48,579 bases of DNA from Lachnospiraceae bacterium A4 (GTDB lineage Bacteria > Bacillota > Clostridia > Lachnospirales > Lachnospiraceae): contig KE159547.1 in NCBI GenBank assembly GCA_000403215.2, positions 1 through 48,579 of the forward strand, given 5' to 3'. The notes under the pieces are model-generated. The model saw nothing but the letters and a program-made list of their open reading frames with translations. It searched no databases and was not told the origin of the DNA. The translations under genes were made by a program, and so were the position numbers. This document shows, piece by piece, positions 17,532-26,126 of this stretch (position 1 is its first letter; every line of letters begins with the position of its first letter).

Positions 17532-18299
17532 TTAAATATAAAGCTCATTTCCTTTCCTTGCTGAACAGGCTTTTTTCATTGCCAATACCGCAACAGAAAC
17601 CATAGCCCCATTTACTTTGCGGGATGACTGCGGGCATTGTACGACACAGCGCATACAGGAAATACATTTTTTACTGTCCGTAACTTTTGGATTTTCTTTG
17701 CTGATTGCCTGTGCAGGGCACTGTCTGGCGCAAAGACCACAGTCTGTGCAGTCATTGTCCGCTTTGGGTAATAAGCCGATTCCAGCCGCTTTCTTGTAGG
17801 GGCGGTTTCCCAGAATCTGCGGTGTGGAAAGACTGGTCAGATGATTGTTTATTTTCTCTGATATTTTTTTCGCAAAGCTGCTTAATTCTTTTTTATCCTT
17901 AGTGTCCGGTCTGCCTGCAGCGTACTGGTGCATAATAGAATGTTCTGCGATGGCGGCAATGGCAGCAATGACCTGAAAACCGCTTTTTTCAACAGCATCG
18001 CTTAATTCAATCAGGGTATCCTCATATGCCCTGTTGCCATATACACAGACAATTACACAGGGGGTATGACTGCCATGAATTTTTGAGATTCTCTGAGTGG
18101 CAAGGCTTGGAACACGTCCGCCAAAAGACGGGGCTGCAATAAGCGCAATATCATCTTTTTCAAAACTAAGCGAGGAATAATCGGTTTCTGTATTGGACAA
18201 ATCAATTTCATTTACAGGCAGTCCCCATGTATTTGTTATGGCATCTGCAACCTTTTTCGTTCCTCCTGTCGGGCTGAAAATAATCTGTGAAACTTTCAT
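17532..18299 (-). CDS. EFR1-type flavodoxin/ferredoxin protein
   Basis: 255 residues. An N-terminal flavodoxin-like FMN domain (IIFSPTGGTKKVADAI, residues 6-21, phosphate loop) is joined to a C-terminal domain with two 4Fe-4S motifs: CTDCGLCARQCP (about 187) and CISCMRCVVQCP (about 213). Such EFR1 proteins shuttle electrons in anaerobes; their partners are mostly unknown. AGGAGG precedes the ATG. It is divergent from the Rrf2-family gene at 18479, a plausible regulator since Rrf2 proteins often control iron-sulfur or redox genes. Confidence 0.88.
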   Translation of the reverse strand: MKVSQIIFSPTGGTKKVADAITNTWGLPVNEIDLSNTETDYSSLSFEKDDIALIAAPSFGGRVPSLATQRISKIHGSHTPCVIVCVYGNRAYEDTLIELSDAVEKSGFQVIAAIAAIAEHSIMHQYAAGRPDTKDKKELSSFAKKISEKINNHLTSLSTPQILGNRPYKKAAGIGLLPKADNDCTDCGLCARQCPAQAISKENPKVTDSKKCISCMRCVVQCPQSSRKVNGAMVSVAVLAMKKACSARKGNELYI

Positions 18300-18396
18300 G
18301 CTTGCTCCTCCTGTAAATTTAAAATTTACACCATTATAACAGGCGCATGGTGTAGTGTCAAGATTTACAGCAATAAAAATATATGCTACAATCTAA

Positions 18397-18456
18397 GGAA
18401 CTGTTCAGAAATTACTCATGACAATTACTTGTCACAAGTAATTTCATCACAGTTCC
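18397..18456. repeat. 60-bp palindromic MITE related to the ISAzo13 element
   Basis: It begins GGAACTGTTCAGAAATTACT and ends with the near-complement, with a perfect AATTACTTG-TCA-CAAGTAATT palindrome inside (18423-18443). It is flanked on both sides by TAA. The ISAzo13 element at 20566-21869 has the same terminal GGAACTGTG and the same TAA duplication, so its transposase may have moved this piece. The central palindrome could double as an operator for the divergent genes. Confidence 0.6.
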
Positions 18457-18478
18457 TAACGTGGGAAGGAGTAATGTC

Positions 18479-18919
18479 ATGCATATCAGTACAAAATGTT
18501 CGGTTGCGATTCACTGCCTTATTTTTATTTATGAATATGGGGATAAGCAGAAGGTAACCAGTGAACTTCTGGCGTTATCAACCGGGATCAATCCTGTCAC
18601 AATCCGCAATATTATAAGTTCATTGAAAAAGGATGGCATCATATCTGTGAAATTCGGGACAGGCGGAACAACACTGAACTGTCCGCCGGATGAAGTGACC
18701 TTATATCGTATATGTAAAGCGATAGAACCAGCCTTTGGTTCCAAACTTATAGGCATTCATTCACTGCCTTCGCAGCTGTGCCCCATAGGAAAAAATATCC
18801 ATAATGTATTGGACTGCTCTTATGAGAAAATAAGAAATGACCTATGCCAGAGTTTAGAAAGCATCACATTAGGAAACATCATATCCGATTATCACCGTAT
18901 TGAGCATAAGCCGGATTAA
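18479..18919 (+). CDS. Rrf2-family transcriptional regulator
   Basis: 146 residues from ATG 18479 (GGAAGGAG 7 bases upstream). The winged helix-turn-helix is typical: MHISTKCSVAIHCLIFIYEYG, then KVTSELLALSTGINPVTIRNIISSLKKDGIISVKFGTGGTTLNCPPDEVTLYRICKAIE. Cysteines are present, but the usual cluster-binding C-x5-C-x6-C spacing is not clear, so ligand binding is uncertain. It probably controls the divergent EFR1 gene across a shared intergenic region that contains a MITE. Confidence 0.85.
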   Translation: MHISTKCSVAIHCLIFIYEYGDKQKVTSELLALSTGINPVTIRNIISSLKKDGIISVKFGTGGTTLNCPPDEVTLYRICKAIEPAFGSKLIGIHSLPSQLCPIGKNIHNVLDCSYEKIRNDLCQSLESITLGNIISDYHRIEHKPD

Positions 18920-18927
18920 TACTTATG

Positions 18928-19175
18928 CCTAACCCGGATAAACCGGAAAAGTTTTTTTGCATTTCCTCCAAATTTCAAGTACAATATAGAAAAATATTGG
19001 AGAACGTATTCATGTTACTTACGGATAAATATGATGAGATTATCCAGGGGGATATACCTGGGTGGAGCTATGCAGAAGGCATGACCAAAAGGCCGTTCCT
19101 GCCGCAGGTTGAACTTCTGTTCCTGAAAGACCTGCTGGTACTGGAAGTGATCAGCCGGGGTGAATACATGACTTT
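18928..19175 (+). mobile_element. Internally deleted copy of the 24.5-26.1 kb IS-like element
   Basis: It starts with the same terminal CCTAACCCGGATAAACCGG as the full element and has the same upstream region and gene start (MLLTDKYDEIIQGDIPGWSYAEGMT). It then jumps to the C-terminal VLEVISRGEYMTF of the same protein. About 1.2 kb of the middle is missing and the far end is cut. Two copies sharing a terminus are good evidence that the family is mobile. Confidence 0.7.
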
Positions 19176-19449
19176 TTTTAGCGGCTCCGTCTCCATGGGA
19201 TTATTGAACGGGTTCAAGGAACTAAACGAGCATACGGACGAATGTTTGCCTATCATGTCCCGGCAGAAAGCAGTGGGAGAAGTTACAATGCAAACCTTAT
19301 TTCTTATGAAGAAAATCAATATGGGAGTAGCCGCAAAAATGAAAGAATATGGAAGTATGCGGGCAATCGGAAGGAGTAATCGACAGCTTGTAAAAATGAT
19401 AATTGCTATTGTTCTGCTTACCGCAGCCCGCAGCGCCTACGTTTTTTGA
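19176..19449 (+). pseudogene. Fused gene fragments, one from an FtsX-type permease
   Basis: The open frame continuing from the deleted IS copy joins an unrecognised piece (SVSMGLLNGFKELNEHTDECLPIMSRQKAVGEV) to MKEYGSMRAIGRSNRQLVKMIIA. The latter is the cytoplasmic loop of an FtsX-type ABC permease of a different subtype from the one at 13.8 kb. It is a mosaic of fossils and unlikely to make a working protein. A small AATTGCTTTAGCAATT hairpin follows. Confidence 0.5.
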
Positions 19450-19498
19450 CAATTGCTTTAGCAATTTCACCTCGAAGAAATATCCTGCGCAATCTGCA

Positions 19499-19909
19499 TC
19501 ACTTATTTTCCTGCAATTCCTTATGTCGTGGATATTCAGGCATCAAATCAATCAATCTTGCTGTACGCCCTTCTTTATCCAATAGAATTTCAATATTTTC
19601 CACATCTCCGCCTAAATGCATCATAAATTCTCTGCAAATACCACAAGATGGAATGATATTTCCATCTTTATATACTGAAACCACTTTTGTAATCTCACTT
19701 TCGCCATATGTAAGCATTGTTGATAAAGCATTTCTTTCCGCGCACATCCCTATAGAGCCGTCCGTATCAATGCATATACCCTTATAAATATTGCCTCTTT
19801 TTGTGAGTACGGCAGATGCCACACTCCCTACCCACATTTTATTTGAAACATCATGGGGATTCAAAACGCTCATTGCTTCTTCATATAATATTTTCCATTC
19901 TTTGTTCAC
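19499..19909 (-). CDS. Cytidine deaminase-like protein
   Basis: 136 residues from GTG 19909, with AAGGAG 9 bases upstream. Zinc-binding deaminase motifs are complete: GMCAERNALSTM (C-A-E, about 56) and PSCGICREFM (P-x-C-x2-C, about 88). It resembles small cytidine or blasticidin-type deaminases that hydrolyse the amino group of cytidine or a related base. In an accessory region it could be salvage or resistance. No transporter or phosphorylase lies alongside. Intact. Confidence 0.87.
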   Translation of the reverse strand: MNKEWKILYEEAMSVLNPHDVSNKMWVGSVASAVLTKRGNIYKGICIDTDGSIGMCAERNALSTMLTYGESEITKVVSVYKDGNIIPSCGICREFMMHLGGDVENIEILLDKEGRTARLIDLMPEYPRHKELQENK

Positions 19910-19984
19910 TGTTTTGTACTCCTTAATAATCTTTAATTTTTCTTTATATGCAGCTTCACTGTAAACTGGATATGTTATATTCGT

Positions 19985-20422
19985 TTAATCTCTATAGTAA
20001 CTCAACATACGCTCAAAAATATATCTGGTTTGTTCTTCATCTCCCCATGATAAGGGGTCATCCGCATAACTAAGCGTCCAAAAAGGTTCTATATTTTGGA
20101 GATTCCCAGGCAACCCTTCCCACAAGTGAAACATTCGACTTGCAAATTCTCTTATATCCAAATGATTTTCATAGATCTCTTTTAATTTGCGCATCAAAAC
20201 TTTACCAAATAAATCAATGTCCAGATTATTGTAATCAATATGTGTCCTCACATATATTATAGCTTTTTTAATGTCCGTTTCCCATTCTAAATAGAGTAAA
20301 TCATTAAATAAATCATCGTTTTCGGGAGTGCTGAGAAATAATTCATCAAGCCGTTTGTTATACTCATTTTCTGTTGCCAATTCCTCATATAACAAAATCG
20401 CATAAATCAATAGTTCCTCCAT
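19985..20422 (-). CDS. Acidic protein of unknown function, possibly immunity-like
   Basis: 145 residues, acidic and aromatic-rich (EELLIYAILLYEELATENEYNKRLDELFLSTPENDDL ... EFASRMFHLWEGLPGNLQNIEPFWTLSYADD). No motif I can name. Size, composition and the pairing with another small gene immediately upstream (20446-22016, split by an IS) recall immunity-protein clusters of polymorphic toxins, but no toxin gene is present. Start ATG 20422. Confidence 0.6.
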   Translation of the reverse strand: MEELLIYAILLYEELATENEYNKRLDELFLSTPENDDLFNDLLYLEWETDIKKAIIYVRTHIDYNNLDIDLFGKVLMRKLKEIYENHLDIREFASRMFHLWEGLPGNLQNIEPFWTLSYADDPLSWGDEEQTRYIFERMLSYYRD

Positions 20423-20565
20423 AATACCACCCCAAAAAATTCGATTTACAGCAACAGTTTATCCACCTGCCAGATTATTTCTCGCTCAGATATATCATAT
20501 GGCATTGGGTCAATATCTTCAAAGCAGCAATTTGAAGCATAAGAATGATTATCCGTCCATTCTAA

Positions 20566-21869
20566 GGAATTGTGCAAAAATAAATTTACACTTTCATCCA
20601 TTGACAATTACCTTCTGGGTTTGATTACATAGTTCCAGTTTCCCAAAATCTCACAGGGAAACAATTGTATTTTTGTAAATTCTTCATCTGTGACCTTACG
20701 TTTCAGTTCGTATTTGTTTGTATCGACCTGACATTTTACTTTCAGGCCTTTGGCAGTAGTAGTTCCTGATATCAGATTCACGACAGTTTCTATATCAACC
20801 AGCGGCTGACCCTGCCAGTTTTTCGTTATATAGCAGAAAAGCCGGTGCTCTATCTTATTCCACTTTGATGTGCCAGGCGGAAAATGTGATACATGGATCT
20901 CAAGGCCGGTATAATCTGCAAGCTGCTGCAGCTCATATTTCCAAAGATGCAGACGGCTGCCATTGCTTCCCCCATTGTCACAGTTGATGTAGATCCTGTC
21001 TGCTTCCGGAAAAGTCCGGCTCCCTATACATGTCCACCAGCGGAGTATGCTTTCCGCAGCAAATTCTGCAGTATCATGGTCAGTGCCAAGGTTGACAAAT
21101 CCTGTGTTGTCATTCAATACGTATACGCCGTAGGGGGCAACCTTGCCGAGTTCCGGGATTGGGAAGTCATGGTCCAGAACCTTACGTGGATCCTTTGTTT
21201 TTCTGTATTCCTCTCCGTTGTTCTTGAAATTGCCGATATTCTCCTTTTTCTTTGCATCGACAGAAATCACTGGCAGCCCCTTTTCAAGAAAATCGGCAGC
21301 TTTGCTGTTTATGAATTCAAACTGCTCATTCCTGTCAGGATGGGGTTCGCCAACCTGGAGCATTTTCTGGTTTGCCTGTTTGCTGTACCCCAGTTTTTCC
21401 AGAATGCTGCTGACAGAGCGGAAGCTGATGTCTATATGAAATTTTTCGGCAAGGATATCCTGGATCTTCCGCAGGCTGAGGGTCGTATAAGACAGTACTT
21501 TTTGGGGGTCTCCATAGGTACTGCCGTCCACGATTTCCTGTATATGCATTTCGATATCTGGGATGTTGTCCTGGAGTTTTTTCCGGCCAGCCCCCTGGAG
21601 CCGCATTTTTTCCTTCCGCTCAATCGGCTCGCCGCTGTCAATCTCTTTAAGCCCCTGCCTTATGGTGTAAGGGGCAGCACCGCTTAGCCTGCTCACGGTG
21701 GAGATTCCGCCCCTTCCGTATGTTTTTGCTTCCGCAGCAAGAAATATGCGCCGCTGCCTCTCATCAAGTAATGGCAGCATAATACGAATTCGTTCTTCCA
21801 TGGTCATACCTCCGTATGGCCATTATACCATATATTGCCAAAACAGTAAATTTATTTTTGCACAGTTCC
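20566..21869 (-). mobile_element. ISAzo13-family insertion sequence
   Basis: About 1304 bp. Ends GGAATTGTGCAAAAATAAAT and, inverted, GGAACTGTGCAAAAATAAAT; 3-bp TAA duplication at 20563-20565 and 21870-21872. It contains one transposase gene. Its insertion split a small gene exactly, which confirms the borders. Confidence 0.85.
20608..21801 (-). CDS. ISAzo13-family transposase
   Basis: 397 residues from ATG 21801 (GGAGG 7 bases upstream). The N-terminal helix-turn-helix region (GGISTVSRLSGAAPYTIRQGLKEI) precedes the DDE domain of Rhodopirellula-type transposases: VISVDAKKKENIGNF (first D), YINCDNGGSNGSR (second D) and SKWNKIEHRLF (E). Length and order match the family. Intact and presumably active. 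Confidence 0.92.
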   Translation of the reverse strand: MEERIRIMLPLLDERQRRIFLAAEAKTYGRGGISTVSRLSGAAPYTIRQGLKEIDSGEPIERKEKMRLQGAGRKKLQDNIPDIEMHIQEIVDGSTYGDPQKVLSYTTLSLRKIQDILAEKFHIDISFRSVSSILEKLGYSKQANQKMLQVGEPHPDRNEQFEFINSKAADFLEKGLPVISVDAKKKENIGNFKNNGEEYRKTKDPRKVLDHDFPIPELGKVAPYGVYVLNDNTGFVNLGTDHDTAEFAAESILRWWTCIGSRTFPEADRIYINCDNGGSNGSRLHLWKYELQQLADYTGLEIHVSHFPPGTSKWNKIEHRLFCYITKNWQGQPLVDIETVVNLISGTTTAKGLKVKCQVDTNKYELKRKVTDEEFTKIQLFPCEILGNWNYVIKPRR

Positions 21870-22039
21870 TAATACCCAAAAGTCTGCTAATGTAGATACT
21901 TTGAAAAATACTCCATTCATTGTCCAGCAAATACCTGACGGGTATAATTCTAATTGCTTTGCTCCAAGTTCACGGAACCTATTTTCAGCAACTGCTTTTA
22001 TATCTACTTTTTTCATAAGCAACACCTTCCACAACTTAC

Positions 22040-22393
22040 GATTATCCTTGCTTTTTCATAAGTCGATGTCCACTAAAAGCATTCCGACTGCAAATCCCTG
22101 TACAATATCCAATCCTATCACAACTGTTGAGTTCGAGTGATGAGATGGGCTTTAAGAGCCTAGTATTTATGCGGATTGCAAGCAAATTTGTTTAGGAGTT
22201 AGCGACGATTTGGCAACATTTTCAACATCACGCACTAAATAATTACATCAATGGCATAAGAAAACCTTGCTGGTTTGCGCGAGCAATGAGGAAAATGGGA
22301 ATGCTTGCATTTCCATTTGACGAATGCCGCGACAACCGCACGACAGTGCGGGTTCAGATATGGAAACTGAATATCGGCAAGGTCTTTTTATGC
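22040..22393. other. Left margin of the mobilizable element, no gene seen
   Basis: It contains GAGTTCGAGT (22129-22138, recurring at 38605), GGCAACATTTT (at about 22211, recurring at about 38485) and two hairpins (AATGGGAATGC with its near-complement at about 22295-22317, CCGCAC-GACA-GTGCGG at about 22337-22352). The hairpins may end the xre transcript. An attachment site could lie here, but I cannot prove it. Confidence 0.35.
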
Positions 22394-22978
22394 TTATTTC
22401 TGCTTTTTCTTTTTCGCTGTTTTCTTTTCTTCTTTCTCGATTTTCTGAAATTCTTCCATGGATGCGCTTGCGCATCCATTAAGCATATAGTCACTGACCG
22501 CCTGTGAGGGGACTTTCGCCCAATGCTTTGAAGTGTCCAGTTCGGGGTACTTGTACCGCCACTGGTCGTATTCCTCTTTTGTAATCTCGCCCTGTTCCAG
22601 TTTGGCGGCTTGCTCCTGCCATGCGTGGAACATATCAAACATGGACGTATAAGTGGAATAGTCGGACTTGTCAAGGCGCAGGCAGATTTCCCCGTCAACC
22701 TCCCCGATTTTCAGCCCGTACATATCTTCCAATGCAAAGAGCGTGTGCATAAGCCCGGTATAGGTATCAATATCCGGCACTGTGAGAGCGTGGGTGCTTA
22801 CATCAAAGATATTCGCCATTTCTTTTACAAGGTCGTGCTTCGGTGTCCTCGCTTCGGTTTCATACTGTGCCATGCGGACATCAGAGGTCTTTCCGAGAAA
22901 TCCGAGGATTTCGCCTAGCTGTTTCTGTGTCATGCCTTTTCGGTTGCGGAAAAAGCGGATACGTTTGCCGATTGCCAT
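22394..22978 (-). CDS. XRE-family regulator of the mobilizable element
   Basis: 194 residues from ATG 22978 after GGAGG. N-terminal helix-turn-helix: IGKRIRFFRNRKGMTQKQLGEILGFLGKTSDVRMAQYETEARTPKHDLVKEMANIFDVS (residues 3-61). A C-terminal domain ends in a lysine-rich tail. It is divergent from xis-int across a region with three copies of an operator-like word, so it is probably the repressor controlling excision. Similar regulators accompany Tn916-type integrases in Lachnospiraceae elements. Confidence 0.85.
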   Translation of the reverse strand: MAIGKRIRFFRNRKGMTQKQLGEILGFLGKTSDVRMAQYETEARTPKHDLVKEMANIFDVSTHALTVPDIDTYTGLMHTLFALEDMYGLKIGEVDGEICLRLDKSDYSTYTSMFDMFHAWQEQAAKLEQGEITKEEYDQWRYKYPELDTSKHWAKVPSQAVSDYMLNGCASASMEEFQKIEKEEKKTAKKKKQK

Positions 22979-23025
22979 AATAAAACCTCCGTTGTAGTGA
23001 AAATGGTACAGTCTTGCATGACTGT

Positions 23026-23178
23026 ACTTAAACAAATCTGTTGAAGTTAGTATAACATGGTGCAATAAGAATAGCAAGGATAACTTAAATAAAAAAAGTT
23101 AAGATTTTCTTGAAAACCACTTGACTTAACGGAATTTATTTAGCATTCTGTATGCAACACTTAAACAAAAACAGTTAA
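23026..23178. promoter_or_regulatory. Operator-like repeats between xre and xis
   Basis: ACTTAAAYAAA followed by GTT recurs at 23026-23042, 23083-23100 and 23159-23178. The last two are the best matched (ACTTAAATAAAAAAAGTTAA and ACTTAAACAAAAACAGTTAA). They span the divergent promoter region and probably bind the XRE repressor or Xis. A TTGACT at 23121 may be a -35 for xis-int; no clear -10 was found. Confidence 0.5.
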
Positions 23179-23202
23179 AAATTGAAAGGAGAGGGTATCT
23201 GA

Positions 23203-23382
23203 ATGACAGAAAAATCATTTATGACAGTGGAGGAAGTGGCAGCGGAACTGCGTGTGTCGAAGTCAAAAGCCTATCAGATTGTAAGGGAACTGAACGCAGA
23301 AATGCAGAAACAGGGCTATCTGACAGTGGCAGGACGTGTGAACGCTATATTTTTTCATAAAAAGGTATGTTACAGCGAATAG
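23203..23382 (+). CDS. xis: Excisionase-like small DNA-binding protein
   Basis: 59 residues: MTEKSFMTVEEVAAELRVSKSKAYQIVRELNAEMQKQGYLTVAGRVNAIFFHKKV, a MerR-type winged helix typical of Xis proteins next to Tn916-type integrases. AAAGGAGAGG lies upstream. The stop is 15 bases from the integrase ATG, so they are co-transcribed. It should steer the integrase towards excision. Confidence 0.8.
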   Translation: MTEKSFMTVEEVAAELRVSKSKAYQIVRELNAEMQKQGYLTVAGRVNAIFFHKKVCYSE

Positions 23383-23397
23383 AAGGGAGATGATGAA

Positions 23398-24480
23398 ATG
23401 GCTGTATACAAAGACAACTCTACGGGGACGTGGCGGGTAATCTACCGCTTTACCAACTGGAAAGGGGAGAGGAAACAGACACAAAAGAGAGGTTTTGCAA
23501 CCAAAAGGGAAGCGCAGGCGTGGGAGCATGAAGCCATGCTCAAACAGGGGGCAAAATTGGATATGACTTTCGGCAGTTTCTTTGAAGTGTACGAAGCTGA
23601 CAAGAAACAGCGTGTCAAGGAAAGCACTTGGGAGTCCAAAAGCCATGTGATACGGACAAAGATTTTACCGTACTTTGAAAACCGCAAAATCGCAGAGATA
23701 GAAGCAAAGGACGTGATTTCGTGGCAGAATGAGTTGATGGCATACCGGGACGAGAAAGGCAAGCCCTATTCCGCAGATTATTTGAGGACGATACACGCAC
23801 AACTGACGGCGATATTCAACCATGCGGTAAACTTTTATAACCTGCCCTACAATCCGGCAAGACGGGCGGGGACGATTGGGAGCGAAGCCGTTAAGGAAAT
23901 GGACTTTTGGACGAAAGAGGAATATCTGAAGTTTTCCGAAGCCATGATGGATAAGCCCCGTTCGTATTATGCGTTTGACATGCTCTACTGGTGCGGTATG
24001 CGTTCCGGCGAACTGCTTGCACTCACGCCTGCTGATATTGATTTTGAGAAGCAGACAGTCACAATCAGCAAGACGTTCCACCGTTCCAAAGGGCGGGACA
24101 TAATCACAAGTCCTAAGACGAAAAAGAGCAACCGTACAATCAAAATGCCGCCGTTTCTTTGTGAGGAAATGCAGGAGTACATCAAAATGCTTTATGACAT
24201 TAAGCCAGACGAAAGACTGTTTTCGGTCACAAAATCTTATCTTAGCCATGAAATGGAGCGTGGAGCAAAACAGGAAGGAGTAAAGAAAATAAGGGTGCAT
24301 GACCTACGCCATAGTGCAGTATCGCTCTTGTTGGATATGGGATTTTCGGTACTGGCGATTGGGGAACGTATGGGGCATGAAGCAGAGAAAATCACTTACC
24401 GATACGCCCACTTATTCCCCACGGTACAGACGGAAATGGCGGAGAAATTGGAAATGGAGAGAATGACAAAGGAGGATTAG
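23398..24480 (+). CDS. int: Tyrosine integrase, Tn916 type
   Basis: 360 residues. N-terminal arm-binding domain (YKDNSTGTWRVIYRFTNWKGERKQTQKRGFATKREAQAW), SAM-like core-binding domain (about 60-160), catalytic domain with R in CGMRSGELLAL (about 201), HDLRHSAVSLL (about 302), and Y in ITYRYAHLF (about 341). Intact. It would integrate and excise the element carrying mobC, the RepA-type gene and mobV. The gene order int-mobC-repA-mobV is normal for such elements; here an IS-like element separates int from mobC. Confidence 0.92.
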   Translation: MAVYKDNSTGTWRVIYRFTNWKGERKQTQKRGFATKREAQAWEHEAMLKQGAKLDMTFGSFFEVYEADKKQRVKESTWESKSHVIRTKILPYFENRKIAEIEAKDVISWQNELMAYRDEKGKPYSADYLRTIHAQLTAIFNHAVNFYNLPYNPARRAGTIGSEAVKEMDFWTKEEYLKFSEAMMDKPRSYYAFDMLYWCGMRSGELLALTPADIDFEKQTVTISKTFHRSKGRDIITSPKTKKSNRTIKMPPFLCEEMQEYIKMLYDIKPDERLFSVTKSYLSHEMERGAKQEGVKKIRVHDLRHSAVSLLLDMGFSVLAIGERMGHEAEKITYRYAHLFPTVQTEMAEKLEMERMTKED

Positions 24481-26122
24481 GCACTTAACAATGAAATCTT
24501 GCGCAAAATGGCAAAATTTTTTGCGTAAGAAAAATACCTATGCCAATGCTGGTATAAGCACAAGGTTTTTGACGGTAAGTCCTGCGGCAATGATTTCTTT
24601 GCCATAGGCTGTGGCGAAATATTTGTAAGAGCCCTGCACCCTTTCAATGATCCCATGGAGACGGAGACGTTTAAATATCCTGGACATGGCTGACGGACTG
24701 ATATTTTCAAAATGCTGGCGGATATCCTTTCCCTGCATCCCGAAAGTCATGTACTCGCCCCGGCTGATCACTTCCAGCACATGCAGGTCACGCTCCGCAA
24801 AGAAATTCAGTCCGCGGTAAGAGCGCCCCTTGTCCACAACGGAATCGGTAACCTTTGTAAGGTTTTCCTTCCCGCCGCTATGGTCATCGAAAGATGAGAT
24901 GAATTCCAGGTACCGGTAGTTTGCAGCTTTCATAATCGTGAACAGCTGGTAAAGGCTGTAAATGCTTTTTTTCAATGGAGCCTTTTGTTCCGATGAACTG
25001 CCGTCCCTATGTTCCACTTTCCGTTTTACCCTGAAAGCGCTGATATCGTTGCTGGTGCTTTCTATCCGTAAGACGCAGCCAAACTTATCATACATTTTGA
25101 TTGATACATCACCCATATGGTGTTTGATCCTCGTTCCGAGAATACGCACGTTATAGTTGGTGCCGACCTCCTTCTTACAGTTATAGGTAATACGCTGTCC
25201 TAGGAAGGTGGCGATGTTGTCCGGCTTTACCGTAAAGACTGCGGTCCGGATGATCTCGTCATAAAGGGGGCCGAGGTCGCCCGGCTGTTTGAACATGACG
25301 TCTGTTGCACACTCAATCTGCTGGATCGTCCATGTGTAGCTCAGGCCGAGTGTTTCAGGAACAGGACAATAGCGTTTTGCAAAAGCATCCAGAACCTTAT
25401 GGAGGTATTCCGGATTGATCCTGTCTGAGAGTTTCTGGGCAGCTTCCACATCCGAGATTTCCAGGAAAGCATTATCATGCATGCGGTAAGTAATGCCCTT
25501 CTTCTGCAGTTTATGGGCGAGCAGGTTATGGCCGTTCATATAGAACTGCAGGCGGAAAGGCGCCCATGTAGGGACACGAAGGTAACAGAGCCCCAGTTCT
25601 TTGTCAATGAAATAGAAATAATAGTGGAGACATTTGCTCTGGTCAGACTTAAGGAATGTCTTTCCCGTGGTCTTGTCATGCCAGGGTTTATAAGTATTGC
25701 ACTGTTCCATGGCGGAAAAGATGTGGATCAGCCCCTCGGTCTTTCCGGTTTCCTGAATGATTTGCTGAATCCGGTCATCCTTGCGGAAAGCCCGAAGCTT
25801 ACGAATGAATTCGATTTCAATGCCGTTTTCATCTGCGATGCGCTGGGCGTTTGCGCGGATTTGTTCCGTAAGAGGCTGGGAGAAATTTGAAAAATCAAAA
25901 ATACGGATGTTGTTGGCATTCAGATAGCCTGTCATGCCTTCGGCATGGCTCCATCCAGGGATATACCCTTGGATGATCATGCGGTCATAACAGGTGATCG
26001 TACCATAAATTTTGTCAGCGTATTTATCTGTAAGTAACATGAACACATCCTCCAACGTTTTTCTTTATTGTACTTGAAATGTGGAGGAATTGCAAAATCT
26101 TTTCCGGTTTATCCGGGTTAGG
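24481..26122 (-). mobile_element. Unclassified IS-like element with a 500-residue wHTH protein
   Basis: The upstream terminus CCTAACCCGGATAAACCGG (ending at 26122) is shared with the deleted copy at 18928. The element inserts between int and mobC, 4 bases before the mobC ATG. The other edge is set only approximately by the int stop at 24480. No clear terminal inverted repeats or target duplication were found. The single gene lacks a recognisable DDE, HUH or serine motif. Confidence 0.6.
24538..26040 (-). CDS. Putative transposase-like protein with a C-terminal winged helix
   Basis: 500 residues from ATG 26040 (GGAGGA 7 bases upstream). The body (LTDKYADKIYGTITCYDRMIIQGYIPGW, then CLHYYFYFIDKELGLCYLRVPTWAPFRLQFYMNGHNLLA, RMHDNAFLEISD, and RIKHHMGDVSIKMYDKFGCVLRIESTSND) matches a widespread family often annotated as hypothetical or MarR-like. 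The last 90 residues form a winged helix (DLHVLEVISRGEYMTFGMQGKDIRQHFENISPSAMSRIFKRLRLHGIIERV). Many conserved H, D, E and Y residues could be catalytic, but I cannot assign an active site. A second, deleted copy supports mobility. Confidence 0.6.
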   Translation of the reverse strand: MLLTDKYADKIYGTITCYDRMIIQGYIPGWSHAEGMTGYLNANNIRIFDFSNFSQPLTEQIRANAQRIADENGIEIEFIRKLRAFRKDDRIQQIIQETGKTEGLIHIFSAMEQCNTYKPWHDKTTGKTFLKSDQSKCLHYYFYFIDKELGLCYLRVPTWAPFRLQFYMNGHNLLAHKLQKKGITYRMHDNAFLEISDVEAAQKLSDRINPEYLHKVLDAFAKRYCPVPETLGLSYTWTIQQIECATDVMFKQPGDLGPLYDEIIRTAVFTVKPDNIATFLGQRITYNCKKEVGTNYNVRILGTRIKHHMGDVSIKMYDKFGCVLRIESTSNDISAFRVKRKVEHRDGSSSEQKAPLKKSIYSLYQLFTIMKAANYRYLEFISSFDDHSGGKENLTKVTDSVVDKGRSYRGLNFFAERDLHVLEVISRGEYMTFGMQGKDIRQHFENISPSAMSRIFKRLRLHGIIERVQGSYKYFATAYGKEIIAAGLTVKNLVLIPALA

Positions 26123-26126
26123 TAAA

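Larger units (their letters stand above)
20446..22016 (-). pseudogene. Small unknown gene split by an ISAzo13 element
   Basis: The 5' part from ATG 22016 reads MKKVDIKAVAENRFRELGAKQLELYPSGICWTMNGVFFKVSTLADFWVL. Across the IS the frame resumes EWTDNHSYASNCCFEDIDPMPYDISEREIIWQVDKLLL to a stop at 20446. Removing the IS and one TAA restores an uninterrupted 87-residue protein. It lies 23 bases ahead of the 145-residue gene in one operon. Unknown function. Confidence 0.75.

Noticed and set aside
20893-21687. 264-codon plus-strand frame inside the ISAzo13 element
   Set aside because: It is antisense to an intact transposase with all catalytic motifs; composition reflects the complementary strand.
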